Below are positions 5,694 to 7,534 of a stretch of 7,534 bases of DNA, one piece after another. The stretch comes from Candidatus Aenigmatarchaeota archaeon (GTDB lineage Archaea; Aenigmatarchaeota; Aenigmatarchaeia; CG10238-14; SCSR01): positions 3,676 through 11,209 of the forward strand of contig JASEGN010000030.1 of the NCBI GenBank assembly GCA_030018055.1, read 5' to 3'. Position numbers and translations under genes: made by a program. The notes under the pieces were generated by a model. That model saw only the letters and a program-made list of their open reading frames with translations, ran no database searches and had not been told where the DNA came from. Position 1 is the stretch's first letter. Every line of letters begins with the position of its first letter.

Positions 5694-6251
5694 ATGTTCT
5701 ACAAAAATGAGCTAAAGGATATTGTAATTGCTGTTCTTGCTTTAACCTTTATTTTTTCTTTAGCTATTGGAGGTTATAATTTATCTTTGGTTCCAATTTT
5801 TCTTTTCATAGTTATAGTTTCATTCCTTTTTCATGAGCTGGCTCATAGGTTGGTTGCAACAAGATTCGGCTATTTAGCATTTTTTAAACTTTTTCCACAA
5901 GGGATATTATTTGGAATTTTGTTCGCAGTTTTTGGTTTTGTGCTTGTTGCTCCTGGTGCAGTTATGATTCATCCCAAAGGATCAATATTTTTCAAATCTA
6001 GGCAGAGCATGAAAAGAGAGTGGGGATTAATTGCGGCTGCTGGTCCTTTGGTGAACTTATTTTTTGCCTTCATATTTCTATTTTTTGGACCAATAACGAA
6101 ACTCGCTGCACTAATAAATGCTTGGTTAGCCTTCTTTAATCTTTTACCTATACCACCACTTGATGGAAGCAAAGTGATGTTTTGGAAATGGCAGGTTTGG
6201 ATTTTATTAATTGCAATTGCTGGAATATTACTTTATCTTCAATGGATTTAA
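5694..6251 (+). CDS. M50 (site-2 protease family) intramembrane metalloprotease
   Basis: The 185-residue protein is mostly membrane: hydrophobic segments at about 10-27, 31-48, 69-92, 111-133, 136-152 and 166-184. HELAH (47-51) lies in the second segment and gives two zinc-binding histidines and the catalytic Glu48. NLLPIPPLDGSK (149-160) supplies the third ligand, Asp157. AAGPLVN (115-121) is another family signature. Such proteases cut transmembrane helices within the bilayer, often after a first cut outside by another protease. It is a minimal member without PDZ or CBS domains, close in size to other archaeal short forms. Its ATG follows the TAA of the Lon-like protease with no gap, which implies coupled translation and a shared pathway. 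The two could act in sequence on the same membrane proteins, but that is inferred only from position. Confidence 0.93.
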   Translation: MFYKNELKDIVIAVLALTFIFSLAIGGYNLSLVPIFLFIVIVSFLFHELAHRLVATRFGYLAFFKLFPQGILFGILFAVFGFVLVAPGAVMIHPKGSIFFKSRQSMKREWGLIAAAGPLVNLFFAFIFLFFGPITKLAALINAWLAFFNLLPIPPLDGSKVMFWKWQVWILLIAIAGILLYLQWI

Positions 6252-6280
6252 TTGATGTTTTAGTATTTCTATTGGTGTAT

Positions 6281-6287
6281 AGGCGGA
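6281..6287 (+). promoter_or_regulatory. Possible ribosome binding site for EndoQ
   Basis: The sequence aggcgga lies four bases before the GTG at 6292. It is a partial match to the archaeal Shine-Dalgarno consensus and overlaps the in-frame TAG at 6280-6282 that limits the frame upstream. It supports the GTG as the true start. No good TATA box is seen in the 40-base gap 6252-6291, so EndoQ is probably read from the protease promoter. Confidence 0.35.
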
Positions 6288-6291
6288 TTAT

Positions 6292-7534
6292 GTGGTAGTT
6301 GTAACGGCAGATTTTCACTTGCACTCCCTCTATAGCCGTGCAACGAGTAAACAGATGAATCTTGAAGGATTAAGCAGAGGTGCAAAAATTAAAGGATTAA
6401 ACTTAATTGGAACTGGAGATTTTACATTTCCAAAATGGTTCCAGGAGCTAAAGAAAAAACTTGAGTTAGTTGAGGGGAGTAATTTATTTAAGTATAGGGA
6501 TGTTTGGTTTACGTTAACAAGTGAAGTGGCAACTTATTTTAACTTTAAGGGGATGACAAAGAGGGTGCATCATGTAATTCATGCACCATCTTTTGAAGTA
6601 GTAGAACAAATAAATGAAAGATTATCAAAATTTGGTGATTTAAGTGCGGATGGTAGACCAATTTTAAACATGAGTGCACCTGAGCTTGTTGAAATTCTTA
6701 TGGAAATAAGCAAAGATATTTTAGTTTATCCCGCGCACGCATGGACACCCTGGATGTCTTGCCTAGGTAGTAAATCAGGTTTTGATTCTGTTGAAGAATG
6801 CTATCAGGATCAAGTGAAACATATCTTCGCTTTAGAAACTGGGATGAGCAGCGACCCTGCAATGAACTGGAGATTAAGCTCTCTAGATAAATTTACTTTA
6901 GTTAGCAACTCAGATTCTCATAGCCCTTGGGCTTGGAGATTAGGAAGAGAAGCAAATGTTTTTAATCTAAAAGAAATTAGTTACCAGGAAATCATAAGTG
7001 CAATTAAAAGGAAAGATAAATCAAGATTTTTGTACACAATCGAGACCTCTCCCTTTTATGGAAAATACCACTATACAGGACACCGTAATTGTGGCATAAA
7101 TCTACATCCGAGGGATGCTATTAGATTAAATAACATCTGTCCAAAATGTGGAAGAAAGCTAACCATAGGAGTGTTGCAACGTGTTGAGGAATTAGCTGAC
7201 AGACCAGAAGAATTTATTCCAAAGGATGCCATCTCCTTCAAAACTTTATTGCCATTATATGAGATAATTTCATTCGCTTGGGGAACTGGAGAACTTTACT
7301 CAAGGAAAGTCTGGCAAGAGCACGATAAACTAGTAGAAAAATTTGGAAATGAACTAAATGTTCTGCTAAATGTTTCAAAGGAAGAATTGCTAAAAGTAAC
7401 AAATGAGAAAATTGCCGATGCTATAATTAGAGTTAGGGAAGGGAGAGTTAATTACATAAGTGGTTACGACGGCATATACGGAAAAGTTGTATTTGATGAA
7501 AAATTTGAACTGAAAAAAGAAAAATTTCAGTTTC
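6292..7534 (+). CDS. endoQ: Endonuclease Q (EndoQ), PHP-domain DNA repair nuclease; 3' end cut by the window
   Basis: The open frame runs 414 codons to the window end without a stop. EndoQ cuts DNA on the 5' side of deaminated bases (uracil, hypoxanthine, xanthine) and abasic sites. The N-terminal PHP metal site is complete: DFHLH (7-11), GTGDF (40-44), Glu78, HHVIHAPSF (93-101), His149 in PAHAWTPW (147-154) and NSDSHSPW (206-213), followed by RLGRE. The zinc-finger region has His264 and Cys267 (GHRNCG), then Cys283 and Cys286 (CPKCG), and leads into the ELADRP motif typical of the family. GYDGIYGK, near the end, is also a family feature. Pyrococcus EndoQ has about 424 residues and a C-terminal PCNA-binding tail, so probably only a short tail is missing here. 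GTG at 6292 is the only usable start: a TAG lies four codons upstream, and the next ATG (Met22) would delete the HxH motif. Confidence 0.93.
   Translation, partial: MVVVTADFHLHSLYSRATSKQMNLEGLSRGAKIKGLNLIGTGDFTFPKWFQELKKKLELVEGSNLFKYRDVWFTLTSEVATYFNFKGMTKRVHHVIHAPSFEVVEQINERLSKFGDLSADGRPILNMSAPELVEILMEISKDILVYPAHAWTPWMSCLGSKSGFDSVEECYQDQVKHIFALETGMSSDPAMNWRLSSLDKFTLVSNSDSHSPWAWRLGREANVFNLKEISYQEIISAIKRKDKSRFLYTIETSPFYGKYHYTGHRNCGINLHPRDAIRLNNICPKCGRKLTIGVLQRVEELADRPEEFIPKDAISFKTLLPLYEIISFAWGTGELYSRKVWQEHDKLVEKFGNELNVLLNVSKEELLKVTNEKIADAIIRVREGRVNYISGYDGIYGKVVFDEKFELKKEKFQF

Noticed and set aside
5969..6172. 67-codon minus-strand frame opposite the M50 protease
   Set aside because: It lies over the conserved AAGPLVN and PIPPLDG motifs of the plus-strand gene, so it is a shadow.

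Overview
The window looks like AT-rich archaeal chromosome. The lineage-informative genes are a Trm5-type tRNA m1G37 methyltransferase, a small membrane-anchored archaeal serine protease of the Lon-like S16/S18 group, an archaeal M50 intramembrane protease and an EndoQ-type DNA repair endonuclease. Several genes have TATA-like boxes about 20-40 bases before the start and little or no Shine-Dalgarno sequence, which fits archaeal, often leaderless, transcription. I cannot fix the phylum. EndoQ is known from Thermococcales and some methanogens, but an uncultivated lineage is equally possible.

Layout. Positions 1-145 are gene-free. They hold a TATA-like box and a GC-rich hairpin that resembles the right end of an IS200/IS605 (TnpB-type) element. 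A 41-codon zinc-ribbon protein follows (146-271, +), then a 9-bp hairpin, then tRNA-Leu(CAG) on the minus strand (363-448). Three minus-strand genes come next, read from right to left: a SAM methyltransferase (2203-2988), Trm5 (1342-2178) and a sugar-nucleotidyltransferase-like protein (501-1316). The two junctions are 24-25 bases, and in both a TATA-like sequence overlaps the stop codon of the upstream gene.

The strand switches at the divergent region 2989-3093. To its right, all genes are on the plus strand: a 596-residue protein I do not recognise (3094-4884), the Lon-like protease (4932-5693), the M50 protease starting directly on the next base after its stop (5694-6251), and EndoQ with a GTG start (6292 to the window end, incomplete).

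How the genes fit together. The two proteases form a tight pair that probably acts at the membrane, one with its active site outside or at the surface and one within the bilayer. Trm5 and tRNA-Leu(CAG) are a plausible enzyme-substrate pair, because the tRNA has G at positions 36 and 37. The 596-residue protein is the least explained gene: a long helical N-terminal part joined to a C-terminal alpha/beta domain with a conserved-looking Cys-Cys-Cys / Asp / His-rich pattern. I see no CRISPR array, rRNA, complete transposase or phage gene. No gene-free stretch exceeds 300 bases.
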